A stretch of DNA of 64,000 bases from CAYLLN01 sp033762315. Its GTDB lineage: Bacteria > Planctomycetota > Planctomycetia > Pirellulales > Pirellulaceae. The stretch's first letter is position 1. Each line of letters begins with the position of its first letter. A model generated the notes under the pieces. That model was given only the letters and a program-made list of their open reading frames with translations, searched no databases and was not told the origin of the DNA. The stretch lies in assembly GCA_033762315.1 (NCBI GenBank), contig JANRLS010000271.1, positions 14,331-78,330 of the forward strand, read 5' to 3'. Shown here in pieces: positions 63,907 to 64,000 of the stretch. The translations under genes and the position numbers were made by a program.

Positions 63907-64000
63907 AACCGGCCGCCGCCGCGCGCCGCGGTTCACCACCGCAGTTCACCCTGCTGGGGATGCTCGTGGTGATGTTCGTCGCCAGCGCCGCCGGCGCGGC
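63903..64000 (+). CDS. Start of a membrane or exported protein, cut by the window end
   Basis: GTG at 63903 overlaps the stop of the phosphoesterase (GTGA) and opens a frame through the window end. The visible residues read MKPAAAARRGSPPQFTLLGM and continue LVVMFVASAAGA: a basic, Pro-rich start followed by a hydrophobic helix. This is the usual look of an anchored or exported protein. The product cannot be identified from 32 codons. Confidence 0.55.
   Translation, partial: MKPAAAARRGSPPQFTLLGMLVVMFVASAAGA

Overview
The window reads as a piece of the chromosome of a GC-rich planctomycete, most likely from the Pirellulales side of the phylum. This is an inference from content. The support is a DUF1559 pilin-like protein (55522-56862), a PVC-type heme-binding dehydrogenase-like protein (58305-61271), a secreted PQQ-propeller protein, a redoxin/cytochrome c/copper-monooxygenase fusion, a Cys/Val-rich repeat protein resembling the planctomycete YTV family, many Sec and Tat signal peptides and lipoproteins, and short palindromic repeats scattered in spacers. 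No rRNA, tRNA, CRISPR array, integrase, transposase or phage gene was seen. Codon and base usage look even throughout, so this appears to be core chromosome and not an island.

Layout. 1-2.2 kb: two STAS-domain proteins and a short PilB/GspE-type ATPase in one operon. 2.2-7.4 kb: an FdhF/YdeP-type molybdopterin oxidoreductase, the redoxin/heme/copper fusion and a Tat-exported prenyltransferase-repeat protein. 7.4-7.9 kb: a 460-base non-coding block packed with inverted repeats. 7.9-17.35 kb: the membrane arm of complex I as nuoHJKLMN, with no nuoI and no peripheral-arm genes. NuoJ carries an extra four-helix membrane domain, NuoL has two His-rich loops and NuoN has an Ala/Pro-rich insert. The same strand continues with a small helical protein, TatD and thioredoxin reductase (to 19.7 kb).

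19.8-28.9 kb: an acyl-CoA carboxyltransferase subunit, a cydB with no cydA beside it, a histidine kinase with a CxxCH heme motif in its sensor region, a large secreted protein of unknown function, MoeA and a TrpG/PabA amidotransferase. 29.0-30.5 kb: a PadR regulator with a recognisable promoter and operator-like dyad, coupled to a HAAS-TM-STN-like protein. 30.6-35.6 kb: a cytochrome c of the C-terminal CxxCH type, ApbE (with an unusual insert), an acyl-CoA dehydrogenase and a UVR-motif protein. 35.6-42.1 kb: a tripartite RND efflux system (adaptor and pump on minus, TolC-like channel on plus).

42.1-64 kb: mostly envelope and accessory genes. These include a beta-helix protein, the Cys/Val repeat protein, chorismate mutase AroH, a two-domain alpha/beta hydrolase, two GT2 glycosyltransferases, a nitroreductase, a thioredoxin-fold secreted protein, an outer-membrane beta-barrel, an OmpA-type lipoprotein, the DUF1559 pilin-like protein, the PQQ propeller divergent from the PVC heme protein, a His/Gly/Cys-rich lipoprotein, a PilZ-TM protein, a metallophosphoesterase and the start of a membrane protein cut off by the window edge.

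Themes that connect the genes are respiration and redox (complex I arm, CydB, heme kinase, several c-type heme proteins, ApbE, TrxB, MoeA serving Mo enzymes) and envelope building or export. No single new system stands out. The best leads are the modified complex I membrane arm, the STAS-STAS-ATPase operon, the PadR/HAAS-STN pair and the families of spacer palindromes, one of which seems to have entered the apbE reading frame.
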